A stretch of DNA of 33,041 bases from an uncultured Thermogutta sp. (GTDB lineage Bacteria; Planctomycetota; Planctomycetia; Pirellulales; Thermoguttaceae), in assembly GCA_937128505.1 (NCBI GenBank), contig CAKZMM010000070.1, positions 1-33,041 of the forward strand, in the 5' to 3' direction. A program made the translations under genes and the position numbers. This document shows, in pieces, positions 32,301 through 33,041 of the stretch. A model generated the notes under the pieces. It saw only the letters and a program-made list of their open reading frames with translations. It was not told where the DNA came from and did no database searches. Each line of letters opens with the position of its first letter. Positions within the stretch are counted from its first letter, which is position 1.

Positions 32301-33041
32301 GTGTTGCCTCAGAAGGTGCTGCGAGACGTTCGTGGCGGTTGCGGCCGAAGGAGGGGGTATCGCTCGGAGTGCCGGACGGGCCTATCGCTTTTGGAGGTAC
32401 TGATTTCGGTCTTCGTGTTAATGGTCGGCTTGCTGGGATTAGTCTCTGTGCTTCCTTTGGCCAATCGGGCGGTGGAGCAAACCGCTCAAGCAGACCGCGC
32501 GCATGCCTGCGGAAGTTATGGGTTGCGGGAGGTCCGGACCCGGGAGGTTCTTACGCCAGCAGGGTTTCAGCCGTTAGGTTCGCCTGTTGCCTGGGTGGAT
32601 CGGATGCTAACGTCGGTTGTCGACCCGTTCACCGGTCAGTTTAACGCGGCATATTCGTACTGCGTTGATCCGTGGCTTTTGACGCAGAAAGCTCCGCAAG
32701 TTGTTAATGATCCGAATGCGGATTGCATCGATTCATTTCCGTTTGAACCGGCCGGCTACAATTCCGCCAATCCGGACCCGACGTGGTATGTGCCCCAGTT
32801 GACGATGCGGAGGGTGACTGTGGGTTTGTTTCCGCCGATGGCCAACCCACCGAATCCTGCTGAGGAATATACCCGCCAACGAACGATGTGGATGCGGCTT
32901 TTTACCTGGGGAGACGACTTGGTGTTCGGGGATGCGGAAGAGGATGCCGTGCGGCCCCGCCCCTTATTTTCCTGGGCCGACTCATCCCAACCGCAGGTGG
33001 CCGCTTTTCCACCCCCTGCCGGGCACGTGGCTCCGAGCGAT
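32301..33041 (+). CDS. Prepilin-like protein 4 (PilV/GspI-like), cut by window edge
   Basis: An open frame of 247 codons continues past the right edge, so the true length is unknown. The GTG at 32301 is well supported: AAAGGAGG (32285-32292) lies 8 bases upstream, and the previous stop (TAA, 32297-32299) is one base before it. The leader is long (27 residues) and basic. It ends CRTG, followed by LSLLEVLISVFVLMVGLLGL with Glu at +5, which is characteristic of PilV/GspI minor pilins. Downstream the sequence is Pro- and Trp-rich with an Asp/Glu cluster. It is the fourth prepilin in a row. Confidence 0.88.
   Translation, partial: MLPQKVLRDVRGGCGRRRGYRSECRTGLSLLEVLISVFVLMVGLLGLVSVLPLANRAVEQTAQADRAHACGSYGLREVRTREVLTPAGFQPLGSPVAWVDRMLTSVVDPFTGQFNAAYSYCVDPWLLTQKAPQVVNDPNADCIDSFPFEPAGYNSANPDPTWYVPQLTMRRVTVGLFPPMANPPNPAEEYTRQRTMWMRLFTWGDDLVFGDAEEDAVRPRPLFSWADSSQPQVAAFPPPAGHVAPSD

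Overview
The window looks like a stretch of chromosome from a planctomycete, perhaps a thermophilic or anaerobic Pirellulales/Thermogutta-like lineage. This is inferred from gene content and from memory of the families, not from a search. The supporting points are long gene-poor spacers (about a quarter of the window lies outside confident genes), a pilus locus encoding unusually large pseudopilins and a PilC-family protein with an extra membrane segment, Tat-exported sugar-isomerase-like proteins, and menaquinone-type late genes. No phage, CRISPR, tRNA or rRNA was seen.

Layout. (1) 1-180: three 26-bp tandem repeats at the left edge, then a minus-strand CtBP-like D-2-hydroxyacid dehydrogenase (180-1193). 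(2) 1968-7076: hydE, hydG and hydF, the complete set of [FeFe]-hydrogenase H-cluster maturases, separated by spacers of about 0.5-0.6 kb. No hydrogenase structural gene is in the window. (3) 7077-8359: gene-poor, with one protein-like open frame on the minus strand. (4) 8360-11539: a small carbohydrate module of a Tat-exported TIM-barrel isomerase/epimerase-like protein, a cytosolic relative, and a Tat-type amidohydrolase_2 (lactonase-like) protein. (5) 12095-14844: ubiE/menG, ubiX and a ubiA-like prenyltransferase, probably late quinone synthesis. The UbiX carries an internal insert of about 100 residues. (6) 15005-17092: a secreted GH123/DUF4091-type protein. (7) 17247-20650: rpsT (minus), a membrane GT2 glycosyltransferase, and a Mn-type superoxide dismutase (minus). 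(8) 21848 to the right edge: a type IV pilus/type II secretion-like locus with two extension ATPases of identical length (573 aa), a PilT-type ATPase between them, a PilC/GspF platform protein, and four prepilin-like proteins in a tight row. The last of these runs off the window.

How the parts work together. HydE and HydG are radical-SAM enzymes that make the ligands of the H-cluster, and HydF is the scaffold GTPase. UbiE, UbiX and UbiA would act on a prenylated aromatic ring in the membrane. The pilus genes form an inner-membrane motor, platform and pseudopilus; no secretin or PilM/N/O homologue is visible here. Several starts were moved inward to an ATG or GTG with a clear Shine-Dalgarno sequence (hydF, both isomerase-like genes, amidohydrolase, GH123, sodA, first pseudopilin).

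The most distinctive points are the in-frame inserts in HydE, UbiX and PilC, the hydrogenase maturases without a nearby hydrogenase, the large pseudopilin operon, and two intergenic repeat tracts that share a short sequence. No wholly new system could be demonstrated by reading alone.
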